Assembly (NCBI GenBank): GCA_963277665.1
Contig: OY728136.1
Location: 806,397,123 to 806,461,122, forward strand
Source: Viscum album
Taxonomy: Eukaryota; Streptophyta; Magnoliopsida; Santalales; Viscaceae
DNA length: 64,000 nt
Direction of reading: 5' to 3'
The notes under the pieces were generated by a model. The model was not told the origin of the DNA, did not search any database, and saw only the letters and a list, made by a program, of their open reading frames with translations. Shown here one piece after another: positions 27,187 to 40,799 of this stretch. A program made the translations under genes and the position numbers. How positions within the stretch are numbered: position 1 is the first letter of the stretch; every line of letters starts with the position of its first letter.

Positions 27187-27725
27187 TCCCTCTCATATAA
27201 CCCATTACAGTCACCTATAATGCCACTTGGCTCGTCCAAACCCTATCCAAATAATCTCTCAAGATATCTATATTCCACTATGAATCCTTAACTTAGGCAT
27301 AAGGCACTTCATGAAGTGATTTTGATTCAGTCCAAAGGGAGTTACCCGAATTAAAGGTAACAGTTTCTCTTAAATTGTTGTGTATTATTTTACTTATCCA
27401 ACCCCCTAAACACTTTTTATTCCTTTTTTACAAATACACAAGTATTATTAATATAACATGATTTTATTATGAAATGGATTCTAACTACACTTACTCACAC
27501 CTACATCTAATGGATAAGGAACATAGTGTTTATGTGGATAGAATCCTAACACCTAACAAAATTATGATTGTTCAATTATCTCCTACTGCCTCTCATGGTG
27601 GCCATTAAAATTTCACTGTATTTATATATAATAAACATCAATTTTATGTTTTTTTATTCTTCTATATTTTTCATTTATATCATACATTTATAGTTTCCAT
27701 TATAGGTAAATGTGATAATTTCATT

Positions 27726-27940
27726 TGAGGAAGTACGGACTACCGCCCCCTCAAAGTGATAGGACTTGTTCATGCCTTACATGTAACCTATAAAACATAG
27801 AGTTATTGAAAATATATATATGGAATTATATTGGAAATATAATATACCTGTGTATCATTATGTTTTATGTCCATTAAAATAATAAATAGAAATTAAAGTT
27901 GCGTTCATGCGTACGTACAGCTTACCATCTCAATGAACAA
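27726..27940 (+). repeat. Two GTACGTAC-type modules in element B 3' LTR
   Basis: The first module has AAGTACGGACTACCGCCCCC. The second, about 177 bp later, has GCGTTCATGCGTACGTACAG and then TACCATCTCAATGAACA, so CGTTCAT pairs with ATGAACA across a GTACGTAC-containing loop. It is homologous to the module nearest the 3' end of the A-family LTRs. Confidence 0.65.
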
Positions 27941-29328
27941 TGCATTTCATTTCATACCTCCAAATGTTATGTAATGATATAAATATATATATAACGAATA
28001 TATAAGTTATATATGATATATAAATAATTAATATCATTCTTGAGATATTGTAATTTTTACCACATTGATAGGCTGTAAATATAAGATGTTCATTTTTTGA
28101 CTCAAGTAACAAAATCGACAAAATATCCATTAATAACTTAAATAATTAAATAATGTTTATAACATTGTAATAAGTAATATAAAAGCAATATTACACTTTA
28201 AAATGTTCTTAAACAAGTATAAATTAACTTTAGTTTATTATTCAGGAGATTAATGAATAAATGGGTCATGTCGGATATGAGGTAAGAGACTTAATCTCGA
28301 TCTTCTATCATTGAGGCATATTTTGTTTAAATACATGAGTTTCTTTTATACTCTGTATAAACACCTATGAAATTTAATTTAACTCCAATAGAATAATTTT
28401 AAATGAATTTTTTTACTAAACAAAAAAACCAATGTATCTTTTTAATCTAAGTGGTGCAAACGTCCTTTCCTCCGCCACGAGTATTATTTGATCTTTTGGC
28501 TTCCTTAACAAGATGTAATTTTGTATTTAAAAAAATATATACCATATTCTATGTTATGTATTTTGGTAGTGAAAATGGTTTTGATAAGGAATTTGTTATT
28601 TCAACATACATAAATGATATATTATGATTTAAATGTTGTAATTTTATCTTTCCACTATGTTTATTTTATGCGTTATTAATATGTTATGGTTTTTTGTCAT
28701 TGTTATGTATGAGGGTGGTTCCGTGAAAAACTTATGGCAGGTGATCCCAATATTTCCCTCCAATGCATTCGGTAACATGACAGAGGTAAACATGAATGAT
28801 TCTTCAAATATATTTTGGGAATATATTGTTATGTGTATTCAAAATGAAACTCCCTACATAGTTGTGATAGCTACAATGAAATTATGTTATGGATTCCACA
28901 AGATACCATTATGGTATGTGTTTACTATGTAAATCATATGATTTCATGAGGTATGTTAAAGATCTTAGGATATGTATATATTGATGAAACTAATGTTTTA
29001 TTTTATTGTTTTATATCCATTGCTGAGATTTTTATGCTCATCCCATATTTTGAAATGATTTTCACAAGTCATAAAGATGAATAAGGTCAAAATGGGATCA
29101 TGGAAAAGTCATACTGTCTAAAACATAGAACTAGGCTGAATTTTTTTTTCTTGATTTTTTATTTTATGAAAAAAATTGAAACAATGTTGACCGTTCTACC
29201 TTGTAATTTTTGAGATGTAATGTAGTAGTTATGGCCTAATTCACTAAAACCCTAAACCTGAAAATATCCTCAATGTTAATTATTCATTTAATTCACGATT
29301 AGTTAATGTTTAGTGCTGGGTCATTACA

Positions 29329-32300
29329 CAGACACTTCATATAAAACTATATCATTTTGGATGAATTTTTTTCTCAATATTTCAAACCCATTACTACAAT
29401 TTTTATCCAAAATGAATACAAATATTAATAGTTATAATTTTCAATTATGGAATATATATATATATATATATATCAAAAACTATTTCTGATATTTATGAAT
29501 GATCATTTATGTGACATCCTATAAGGTATTCTTCATTTATGGATATAAGATCCTTAACATAGGATTAACATATATAGTTTGATGCACTTTTAATGTAAAT
29601 AAATTCTCTAGGTAGGGCACTAGAAAATGTCATCTATAATTGGTAATTTTTTTTAAAAATTCTCATATAATATTGGAAAATATTCATGATATATATAAAA
29701 GAGATACCATGGGTCATGAGACCATGTTAAATATTATATGTAATAATCACGATGAATTAGGAATGAGACCATATTAGATGGATGATGGGTTTCAATCGAA
29801 TAAATGAATTTTTTGAATACGTGAAAAATGTTAGTTAGGATCTCAATTCTTAGAATATTATGATGAGAATCATAAAATTACTTCATCATTTGGAAAATCA
29901 AAGTTGTTCAATAATATATAACAAATATACAAATAATATATCACTACATATGTGACATATCAGTTTCATTTCATATGATATGAGTACTGAATTCATTTAT
30001 TATAGATTGGGGAAAAATTCAAATTATGTTCATTTAAATTCATTAAAGGAACATGTAGTAAATGATGTTTGGATGAAGATAAAATTATATAGAATTTTCC
30101 CTATATCTCCTAATCTATTAAAAGTGTAAAATTCCTTTTTAAATTTTATCATTCACCTGTTTATTTAAAATTTTAAAAGATATATATCATATATCTAAAC
30201 ACCCTAATAAAATTAAAATATATAATGTGGAGGATATAAAGGGAAGGAAAAGTGTTTTTGATACAAAATTGTTTCCGTCACTTCAATATTTTATCTATAA
30301 AATATTTATTTTGATGATATTCAGAATTGTATGGATCTCAATGATGATTTAATAATACCCATTACAAAAGAAACTAATAGTGATTCAAACATTTTATGTA
30401 CTGAATATTTTACTTTCAGGATAAACATTTCATACCCTTCAAAAATTTCATCTTTTAAGGTAAAACACACTATACACAACTATTATTAATCATGTATATA
30501 GAAACACGCAAAAAAAAATACCGAAAAATATAAAATATGAAAATTAATGTCAGAAGCTCAAATCTAGAAATTCATTTTGTTTAAATTAATAAGTTGATTC
30601 AAAACATAGAGCTGAGTGTATTACAAAATCCTAGATAAGATATCATAATATGTGAAAGAAAAATCAAAGATAATTCAATAATTAAAACAAAAATTATGAG
30701 ATTTTGTTGTATGTGTTTGGATAATGAGTTATTTATCCAAAATATTTTGGAATAAAGTAGAACAAATAATTGTTCTATTATAATATAAAAAAATCAGATG
30801 AATTCACAAAGGATCAAATTCTAATTCAACACACACAATTGCTCATTGATAAATGTAATTATTTTATTTAACATGATTAAATAGAAGATTACATTAGTGG
30901 TTATTGGTAAAAATCATGAATTAACACCTAATTGGAACTTGGATTCTCACATAACTCAATAATGCACTTTTGGATTAGTAAATAGTGACTTAAAGATTTC
31001 AATAAATATTTATTTTTTATTTTTGAATGATGAGGACATGTGAGATGTGTTTTTTAATGAAAATATATATCTGAGTGAGAATGAATAAAATAATATAAAA
31101 TGTGGATTTATTTTTTTTTTTGAATTCTTTAAAAGTGTATTTTTTCTATTGTTATGGTTTTAGGGATTGAGCAATATATTTATCATTAAGAGTAAAACAT
31201 ATGGTTTCAAATGAATATTATAAAGGTTAAATAAAAAAATTATAATGTTTATCTAAAAAATTTAATATTCAAAACATATTCTCATTATTCCAATATGATA
31301 AAGATTCGTTTTATTTAGTAGAATAATAATATAATTTTTCATCAATAGAGGTGGACCCAGAATCTTATTTACAGAAAAGATTGACTATAAAGGATAATGT
31401 ACATAGGATTACATTGAGAAAGACTAAAAAGTAAATTTTGAGGTTTCTCCATAGAAGATTAATATCATGAATTAAAAAAAATGAGGACCTTATAATGTGA
31501 ATTAAATATATTCATAATTAGTTTATTCATTTGTGAAATTATGTGGGACATAGGATAATCGGTTATGGGAAAGCTCATTTTGGAGGAAAAGATATTAGGT
31601 GAATTGATGTGTTCATTTTTTAAGCCTCATTCCTAATCTTCCCAGTTTTAAAAAAATATGTCTCTATAATATATTTTGTATCTCAACCTGAAGGAATGAA
31701 AAATATCATAAAAAGACTAATCAGTTTATCTAAAATGAATAAAAACAAAAGGGAATAATTACAATGATTGTTATGAGAAATGGTGTATGATTTCCAATGA
31801 ATATTAGAATAGACAATGGCACACACTGCATTTCAATTTGATTAAAGACTCATTGAAAAATATAATTAATTTTAATAGAACTTGATAAATCTCAAATAAA
31901 CGATTTGATCACACTCAAACATGTGATTTTTTTCAAAATAAATGATTATTAAAATCAATTTATAGGCAAAGAAGTGTATTTTAGAATGTATTCGTGAGAT
32001 ATATATATGGATATATGTTCTAAAATTACACATATGTATATAGATAGAATAGTTTAATTCATCATGTTTGTTGTTGTTTTCAGAAGAATGATGTGGATTA
32101 GGGGTATTTCTTAAAAATATGTATTGATTAAATTTATCGCAAGATATTCAAGTCATTCTAATAATGTGCTTTGATTATTCAATATAATGATTCTCATTAA
32201 TAATGGGAAAAATTTACACATGAAATAGTGGATTCATATTTGTAAAAGAATGGTATTTAACAACATGTTTCTATAGATAAAAATCCATTTTTAATGGATT

Positions 32301-33229
32301 TTAATAATAATGGAATTTCAACTTCAATAAAATGGATTAACTATTCTTATTGACTTAGGATTAGTAAGGATGTATTATAAGGAGGTAGTAAAATAAGTGT
32401 TATAAATCATTAATACATCTTTTTTATGTCCTAATGAATACTTAAATATACATTAACTTTGATATGGTAATAAGTGATCATTACTATAAAATTTTATATT
32501 TGTAGAGGGGTAATTGATATGGGTAATTACACCATCCAAAATACTCTCTAGAAAAAGGATATTTTCTACAAGTGATTTATTCCATTTCAAATATTCATCA
32601 GTTGTGATATAATAAATAATTCATCAAAAATGAATTTAGATGGAATCACCTACACCCATAATAAAAAGTAGTTGTGATTGGAATTTATGATGGACTACTT
32701 TGTCTTTTTCAATTAGTCATCAGCTTGGATGTATTTGCAATGAGCAGTAATGGCTGACACAAAATAATTAGTTTAGAATAAACTCAATTCTATGTAATTA
32801 ATTATGTCTCAAATTGTCAATCATAGTTAATATTAAATATAATAACGTCCACTCCTTTTACTGTCTCCATATTCTCAATCCTATTTATCTCCTTCTCTTG
32901 AACTACCATGTTGCAAAATTACCAGATCACCCTTCTCCCCCAATATTGATATACATACTAGTAATCTGTTTTTCACATATCTTCTATCGAATCAGCTTGG
33001 TAGTGATCCATGTTTCCACCTTTTTCATTTTTTTCATTTTAATAGTTTTAAATCATGATATAGTTTTAGAAAACCCTTGGTTTATTAATTTATCTTATTT
33101 TCGTGGTTTATTTGAAATTTTAGACTACTGTATATTTATTATTCCCTATTTGTATGTTAATTGGGTCCCCATGAGTTATTTAAATTAATATTTATGTATT
33201 TTTTCATTTTATAATTTTGTTATATATAT
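29329..33229. other. Unassigned AT-rich DNA between element B and the satellite zone
   Basis: I see no genes. A small imperfect inverted repeat lies at 29351-29417 (ATCATTTTGGATGAA against the complement of TTTATCCAAAATGAAT), followed by an (AT)11-12 run at 29451-29473. The hydrophobic open frame at 32814-33188 (124 codons) shows no known domain and is probably chance. The rest is AT-rich sequence without recognisable repeats. Confidence 0.55.
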
Positions 33230-33673
33230 GTATGTTTGTATGAATATATTAACAAGTCATTATATATATATATAAGTACACAAAAAAAGGGTATGTTTTT
33301 TATATAATATATATATTTCTGTATTCATACACATTTTTATATATGTATATATAATTTTTATATATATATGTTTTTAATAAATTTCATGAATATATTTTAT
33401 GTATTTATATTAATTATAAAATCTTAAAATGTATATATATCTATATAAATATATAATAACTTATGAGTAAACATATTTAAACATTTTTAAAAAATGTGTA
33501 TGATTTTTAATATATATATATATATATATAATACCGAATAAGGTTATTAATATATATATAAATATATATGAATATATATATATATATTTAATTTTTCTTA
33601 AAAAGTATTATAATTTTTTATATTTACCCACACACATACACATATATTAAATATTAGAAAATTATTTTCTCTG

Positions 33674-33704
<31 letters not shown>

Positions 33705-33960
33705 CATGTATAATATGATCTAATATGAATTTTTTTTAACAAAAACTACTAAACATGTATTTGATTTCTAAATCATATAATATAAATTTATATATGAACA
33801 ACTGAATATGTATATATAATTTTTTTAGAAAAAACCTTTAAGGTTATATATATATATATATATTGATTTGATAATTATAGCTTTTTAAGAAAGACTTAGA
33901 ACATAATTGACGTATTTATATCAATTAAGAAATTGTGATATATACATATATATATATAGT
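33230..33960. repeat. AT/TA microsatellite-rich zone
   Basis: Multiple perfect or near-perfect TA runs of about 15-26 bp (for example near 33255, 33515, 33575, 33675 and 33850) are separated by 60-130 bp of A- and T-rich spacer, with one short CACACACA stretch near 33630. The spacers share fragments such as ATTTTTTA-rich segments, hinting at a decayed higher unit, but I cannot define a period. Confidence 0.75.
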
Positions 33961-34429
33961 AAATATTATAATTGAAATAATAATTTATATAGTTAATAAT
34001 ATTCATTAAATAATTTATAATAAATAATAATAAAATATTCAATATTAGTAATAAATAGTATATATTATTTTTACAAAATCAATATTATGAATAATTTGAA
34101 TACCTGAGAAAATAATGAATATTAAGAAAATAATGTAAAAAAATAAATTAATAATAGAAATTGCTAAAAAAATATAAATATTTATTATAAATTCAGTTAT
34201 AAATATTAATTAATTATTGTGACATGAAAAAAAAAATTATCAGTAAGTAAAAAGTTTAAAAAAACATAATAAACACTAAATTTTTTCCAAACCATACCAA
34301 TAAAATGTAAATAATTAATAATTAGAAATTCCAAATATTTCTTATAAATGATGTATTAATTAAAATAATTTATATTAACACTTTATATAAATGATAAAAT
34401 ATATGAAATATTAATAAAATAATGAAAAT

Positions 34430-35790
34430 CATACCTTTATTTTGAATGTTACCGAATACCCATCATGCATAAATGTTATTTCATAGAAAGGGTAAACCCA
34501 TCATCCTCGGAGTAACAGGGGTCTCTGATTTCCTAGATGATACACTATTACATAAATACTTACTTTTTTAATAAAATATAGTTATAATATTATATGGAAT
34601 TACATTCGAGAGTTATGTTACAAAACTCATGATGCACAAAAAGGTATGTCACATCTTGGGTAAACTCCATTATGGACATAATGGTTGTTTTTTATTTTTC
34701 ATACGATATATATTTAGAGTGGTTGGAATAAATCTTTTAAATAGTTATAATAACAATATTTAACAATTTATCCTCATATGTAATTTTATAAACACCCAAT
34801 GAACACAAATGTTATCTCACTCCAAGAGTAACCCTATAATTTGAGACCAAACAATGGTGTCATATTTCCCATATGATACATCATTAAATAGATACTTTAA
34901 TTTTATTATAATAAATTATAATAAAAATTGAAATTAATTTCTGTTATATGTGTTATTAACACACTCTCAACAAGAGCATATTTCAAGTTTTATATAGGGT
35001 TAACCCTATATCTCGGACCTATCGGTGGTCTATGAATTTTCATATGATACACATTTTGGGATTTAAGTCAATTTATTATAGTGAATTATATCTAAAATAT
35101 TAAATGAATTGCCCTCGTGTTCCATGTATACAATCACCCGATGCAAAAAAATGTTATGTCAAGCCTAGGATAAACCCAACATCCTGAATTTATTAGTGGT
35201 CTCAGGTTCCTTATATGATACACTATTACAGATATAAATAAATTTTTTATAGAAAATTATATGAAAAATATTATCTGGAATTACCATCCAGCTTGATGTT
35301 ACCAAACTCTCGACACCCAAAATTGTTATGTCGTGTCTACCGTAAAACACACTTCATGGACCAATAGTTGGTATAAAATTTTTTATACCATATAATTTAT
35401 GATAAATTGATTAATATTTTATATAAAATTATATTAAAAATATTCAAATCATCATCCTTTCTTAATATTTAAATAAATACTCAATGAAAACAGATTTTAA
35501 TTCATTGCTAGGGTATCCCAAGAATCCTAGAACAAATGGTGGTCTCCAATTTCCCATATGATTATCATCTCATAAGAAACCAATTATTTTGGTAAAAAAA
35601 TATAAGATCAAAATTTATTGAATTATCATTGGTTGTGATGTTACTAAATTCTAAACGTGAAGATGTTTTATGTCAAGAATTGGGTAAACCCCAAGTTCTA
35701 GACCTAGTAGTGATCATAGATTTCCCAATGCAGTAACTGATCAAGAAAAATTATATTATTTTAGAAAAAATTGAATGTTTCTGATATAAT
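34430..35790. repeat. Degenerate tandem satellite, about 8 units of about 170 bp
   Basis: A GGGTAAACCC-like anchor recurs at 34490, 34658, 34826, 34997, 35168, 35340, 35511 and 35682, that is every 168-172 bp. Around each anchor the same sub-blocks recur in order: GATGTTACCAAACTC, GATGCACAAAAATGTTATGTCA-like, the anchor, ATCCTGGACCTA-like, GTGGTCTCNGATTTCCCATATGATACA-like, then an AT-rich tail with TAAATTATA and a GAATTACC motif. Units differ from each other substantially, so the array is old. It encodes nothing I recognise. A unit of this length is typical of nucleosome-phased plant satellites, including centromeric ones; whether this is one is unknown. Confidence 0.85.
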
Positions 35791-38618
35791 ATATTTATTA
35801 TTCCTATTCTATTTTCGTCAAACTTCTATGGGCTCTAGAATATTGTGATAATCCATCACCTCACATCAATTACATTCTATAAAATATTTCAAGGTGTTAA
35901 AATATAATAACAATTTTCAATTTTAAAAAAAGATCAAGAAAAATTCCTCTTATTTTATTGTTTTTATATATAATAAGGGACTCATGAGGAAGTCCCCATT
36001 TTATATTGTGTGATCATGATAGAATAAATCATCAAAAAACCCACAACTTATTTTCTATAAATCCTTTATATGTTGAAGGTGTTGATACATTTCTATAATA
36101 CCAATCATCATATTCATATTTTATTGGAGGAATAATATAATTACCATGCCAGAAATGATATCATAGAATATTCAAAATCTATAAAACGGGTTGCCATTAT
36201 CTATTTAATTTTAATTTTCAACAAGATTAAATTTATTTGTATAAACAAGATGAAAAAGGTCATTATATAATATATTTTATGTTTTAGTTTCATTATTTTA
36301 AAATTTAGTAAACGAGGTTGTTATTTCATCTATTCCACAAACAAAAACATAAAATAATATTCCAAATTTTGATTAAAGACCTTATCATCTTTACAATCTG
36401 TTGAAACACATTAGGTATGCCTTATATATGGGATTATAGATAAGAAATCATGAATCCCATAACATTTTTATGCCTATTAAATAATATTTTATAATATCAA
36501 ATAGTTTTTCTAATTTGATATTCATATTAATAAAACAATACTTTCCTAATGGTAATACATTACATTCATGTTCTATTAATGTATGTGCTTGGTCCATATC
36601 TTGGGTCATAGTTATCATAATATTTGTGCATGTTAATATTACTACCTATTATATTTTTGTGATTATGAATCCACCAATAATATTCCAAAATATTTATAAT
36701 CATTGTATATATTGTAAATGTAAAAAATGACCTTATTTACTATGTAAGAGTTATTATATTTTCCACATACACCACAAATACAATGTTTATTTATATATTG
36801 CATCATAACTGCATTGATAACAAGACTTATATAAAATATTTTTTCCATTAAAAGACTAAATCATCAATGTGATTGTGATTCATGGAAGCACATTGATCAG
36901 ATGAAAATATTATTTTCCTCATATCCTCATAACATACGATTGGGTATCTTTAAAGATTATTTTTGTATATTTTGTGCTTACGAAACTCAATATTATTATC
37001 GTTATATTATAATTATTTCAAATAAAATATATCCTTATATAATGATGTTGATGGAACCATATATATATATAAATATATATATTTCATTATTAATATTAGG
37101 ACATATAAATATAATTTTGATGTTTATTTTATGCCCCTAATTGAAGACTTAATTTCATTATGGAAGAAGGGTGAGTCTACGTTTTATGTAGTTGAAAATA
37201 TGAATTTTACACATAATATTGCATTAATATTTCATATAAGTGATTTTTTGGCATATGATATGTCATTTGGATGGATCAAACATGTTCTAATATCATGTTT
37301 GTACTACATGTATGGGAAAAATACATTAATTCTTGGAAATGGGTGAATGATTATTTATATTTACCTCTATAAATGATTCTTCTTGTGGATCAACACTTAA
37401 ATGCAATAGAAATAATTTTGCAAATATTATAATTGAATGAGAAAAATGTATAGGAATGTTCTCTGGTAATCAGGTAAAACCAATTGAATAAACATTCACA
37501 CCGATTAATTTTTGTCATACAAAAAATGAACAAAAACTAAATTGTATTGGTAGTGACTGTATTTGCGTGATACTATGTATATTTTAGGACCATCCATTCT
37601 GGTTTGTTTTTGTGGGCCATCACATGTTATATGTAATGAGTTTTCAGAAGATTTTATTTTTATAATATATTATCTACAATTTATGACACACCCAGTAAGA
37701 CCAATGATTATGTAAACGCATAGTTTGATCATTCTCATATATGGTGATGTCCTGAACCTAAAATATTTTTAGATGAATGATAACAAAATTTATTGATTCT
37801 AAAATAACATGGAACACATTATAAATGAAATTATTTATAATTTTGTTATTGGATTTTATATTTGGGGGTACTAGATGGTTATGTTTCTAATTTGTTGAGA
37901 TTAATTAGAAATGAGAAATTTTCCATGATTAAAAGTCATGACTGCAATGTAAAATGGGAATGGTTAATGCATTTTTGTCATATTGGGTTATAGAATTATA
38001 GTATATAGGACATGTTGAATGAAATATCACATTTATTATGAGTTATGTGTTCTACATCATAATATTTTAATGTATTTATTATGTTGTAAAAGGATTTTAT
38101 TTTAATTTTATGTAAATTTTAGAATATATAACCTAAAATATTCTTTGACTACTGAAACATTTAATATTAAATTTTATTCATAATGATAATTATTGGGGAC
38201 CAATACTATAATGATGGAAGTACCATTTTGATATATTTATACAAAATTTAAAGAAGAATATATGTAACAAACTATGAGTCCAATAATAAATAGTAGAAGC
38301 ATAATTATAGATATAAATTTCGAATTTATACACTTTTTATATTCATTTGGAAAGTCCTTAAAAACAAAACCAAATGAGTCATTATAGGAAAAATATTATT
38401 GATGTCACGTACAATAAATTTTTACTTTGTAATCATCTTTATCGTGGTTTTGGTGGTCATCATGAATGATGTATTTTATATAATGAAATACATAGAGCTC
38501 ATATATATGGTCTGCTAAATTTTTAATAAATGACATAATTAGTGCATAGAGTACTAATTTTTCATTATTGTGATAAATTTAATAATAGTTAACCTTATTT
38601 ACATTAATTTTTTAGATA
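35791..38618. other. Unassigned AT-rich DNA between the satellite and A2
   Basis: Short open frames at 36515-36730, 36901-37140 and 37131-37346 are rich in I, Y, N and F and match nothing I know. I see no terminal repeats, RNA genes or domains. Confidence 0.5.
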
Positions 38619-38623
38619 AGTAT
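38619..38623. repeat. Target site duplication of A2, left copy (AGTAT)
   Basis: AGTAT directly before TGTAACAGCC; repeated exactly at 49280-49284. Confidence 0.94.
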
Positions 38624-40465
38624 TGTAACAGCCCGAAATTTTATAAAAAAATATTCTTTTTAATTTCATTAATGTCTTGTGTTGTATGCTACACCAAAAG
38701 GAGCTTTCACAACATGCATCCTTGACTTGCCTTGCATTACACGCAATCGCGACCTTCCTCAATAGCGTGTGTAGTACGCAATACCAAGTTTAACTAAACA
38801 ATGATATGCTATTAAAATATTACTAAAACTAGCCATTATGAATAGTAATAACCACCTTTTAGGATTTTAGAAATTTTAGCTATCAAAATGGACTTCATTT
38901 TTGGATTCGGAGTATTGAATTTAGCCTAAGGTGAAATTTTTGTACTTTTCGGATAACTTTCATATTCTGATGAATAGTGAAAATTACTAAATTATCATTA
39001 AAAACAATTTTTTAAATCGAAATAATTAATAGTGATAAATTATTAATTTGAGTGGTTTTAAATTATATTTATAATATATTTTTACAATTTAATACAATGT
39101 TCATCATTGGATGTAATTTCACATTTAAACCAGTCATAAACAAGTGTCAATCTTTTAATAGTTATTATCTCTTAAGAACACGCTATTTGTTTTGACAACG
39201 GGAATTAGTTTTTAAATTAATTAATGCAACTGATATTTTTTTAATTTGATAAAATAGACATCATTTTTTAATTCATAATATCAATTATAGTTTAGATCTA
39301 ATTTTTGGTATTTTTCTGGAAACTTTCAATTTTTGATGAATAGTGAAACCACTAAGTGGTAGTTAAAAAACATAATTTTTAATAAAACTTAATTTAACCG
39401 CTTCTGTGAATGGAATTTCGAAAATCCAGGAGACACGGTTGATTTCAGTAATAAAATTTGGTTCAATGAGAGGAAAATAATTTTTTGGTGATTAGTAACT
39501 TTTTACTTTTTTTTACCACTGTTAAAAGTAAATAGGGTAATTAAGGGTAAAAATGAAATTATTATTACCATAAAACATGTACTAAATCTATTGGACAAGT
39601 TTAATTCGACCAAAATCAACATTAGGAATAAAATATGACCATTTAGGCTCACTTGGATTAGATTAGGACATTTATTATTAATTTAATTAAAGAAGGGTTA
39701 AAATAGTTAAAATCAAAGTTTAATAAGTAAATAATTTTTAATATGGGGTTATACATAAGATAAATTCGACTATAAATATTCATTAGAAAGCTAAAAAGAT
39801 TTTCTACATAATGGTATTTTATTTATAATTTTTAGACATTAAATAATTTAATTCGTTTATGACACAACAATGATGCAGTAATTTTCTTATTAATGAAATA
39901 TTGACATAATTGATGTTATAAATACCCAAATAAATATAATTTTAGACTTGTTATGCATTCCACTAATTTTTTAGGTTAATATGACATGTTAGTATAGTTT
40001 AAATTAACTTTTCTCGAACTAATAATTCTATTATGATTTTAACAAAAATCAATTACTAAATAGTGTCAAAATTGACATAAAATAGTTTTTAAAACAAATA
40101 TTATATTATTAATTGTTATTTTACTTCTAAAAATCTAATTTTCGGAACAATGACTTAGATAAGTCTATATATATTAATAATAAACAACTTGGGGATAGTT
40201 TGGCTTGATATAGTAAGTTTATTAACCTTATAGTATAAGAACACAAGAAGACACTGTAAAAGTAAAATTATTTAACTTAATGTTAAATCTAAATGATAAG
40301 GTTAAAATAAGAACCTAAACTTGTCTAAATTCTATTGGATGATAGGATTTCGACCCATACCCACCTTATCCTATAAATAAATCTATTTGGAGCTATTTAT
40401 AACCGAACTTGAATTTATAATAAAATAATATTTTTAGTTATTCCAAAGGCGCCCCTCTCCTCCCT

Positions 40466-40473
40466 TATAAAAG
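40466..40473 (+). promoter_or_regulatory. Putative TATA box, A2 5' LTR
   Basis: TATAAAAG after CCTCTCCTCCCT, followed by a CT-rich leader (CCTCCTCTCTCTCTTCC). It is conserved at 46911-46918 in the 3' LTR and, inverted, in A1. The RNA start would be expected about 30 bp downstream. Confidence 0.7.
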
Positions 40474-40799
40474 GGAACCTCCTCTCTCTCTTCCTCACAC
40501 ATCTTTGAGCCTTCAAGCTCGGAAAAACCCTTCCAAATTATATTCTACACTTCCCTAGAAGCATCCTAGATGTTCTGGTTTTCCTAAAAGACCAATTTTA
40601 ATTCCCTAAGAGGAGGACTCAAAGAGGCGCTTCAAAGAAGAGGTAATTTCCGTTACCGATTCTTTCACCTTTATTTCTTCTTCCACTTCTTCTTATTAGG
40701 TTGTTTAATTATTAAGTAATAACATCATTATCACTAATATACTGATATTTTATTATATGTATGAAACAATCTTATTTCACCATCTATCCATCCTACGGA

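Larger units (their letters stand above)
6451..29328 (+). mobile_element. Element B: Ty3/gypsy (Tekay/Del-like) LTR retrotransposon, interrupted by A1
   Basis: A plus-strand LTR retrotransposon with order LTR, primer site, gag, protease, RT, RNase H, integrase, C-terminal domain, polypurine tract, LTR. Excluding the nested A1 insertion, the 5' LTR (2505 + 1256 bp) and 3' LTR (3750 bp) agree in length, and the internal part is about 4.67 kb. The integrase tail resembles the C-terminal region of Tekay/Del chromoviruses (PDPSHGLS, VQIFDHRENVLRN, VKALWKTHMVYEATW). Flanks are AAAAC at 6446-6450 and CAGAC at 29329-29333, so any target duplication has decayed (3 of 5 match). Coding regions carry many stops and frameshifts, so it is dead. 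It predates A1, which sits inside its LTR. Confidence 0.9.
25579..29328 (+). repeat. Element B 3' LTR
   Basis: A 3,750-bp direct repeat of the split 5' LTR, starting TGTAACATCC and ending GTCATTACA. It contains the TATA-like site TATAAATA at 27179-27186 after a C7 run. It shares long blocks with A-family LTRs, for example CATAAACAAGTGTTAGTCTT near 26230 versus CATAAACAAGTGTCAATCTT near 39137. Confidence 0.9.

Noticed and set aside
29351..29417. Imperfect inverted repeat of about 18 bp arms, possible tiny MITE
   Set aside because: No target duplication and no recognisable ends. Such hairpins are common by chance in AT-rich DNA.
32814..33188. 124-codon hydrophobic open frame, plus strand
   Set aside because: It is the longest open frame in the unassigned AT-rich DNA, but composition is dominated by I, L, F, Y and S. 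There is no domain or conserved neighbour, and long I/F/Y-rich frames are expected by chance at this AT content.
33230..35790. CRISPR-like array
   Set aside because: Repeats are ~170-bp contiguous units with no short identical repeats and unique spacers, and the genome is eukaryotic.
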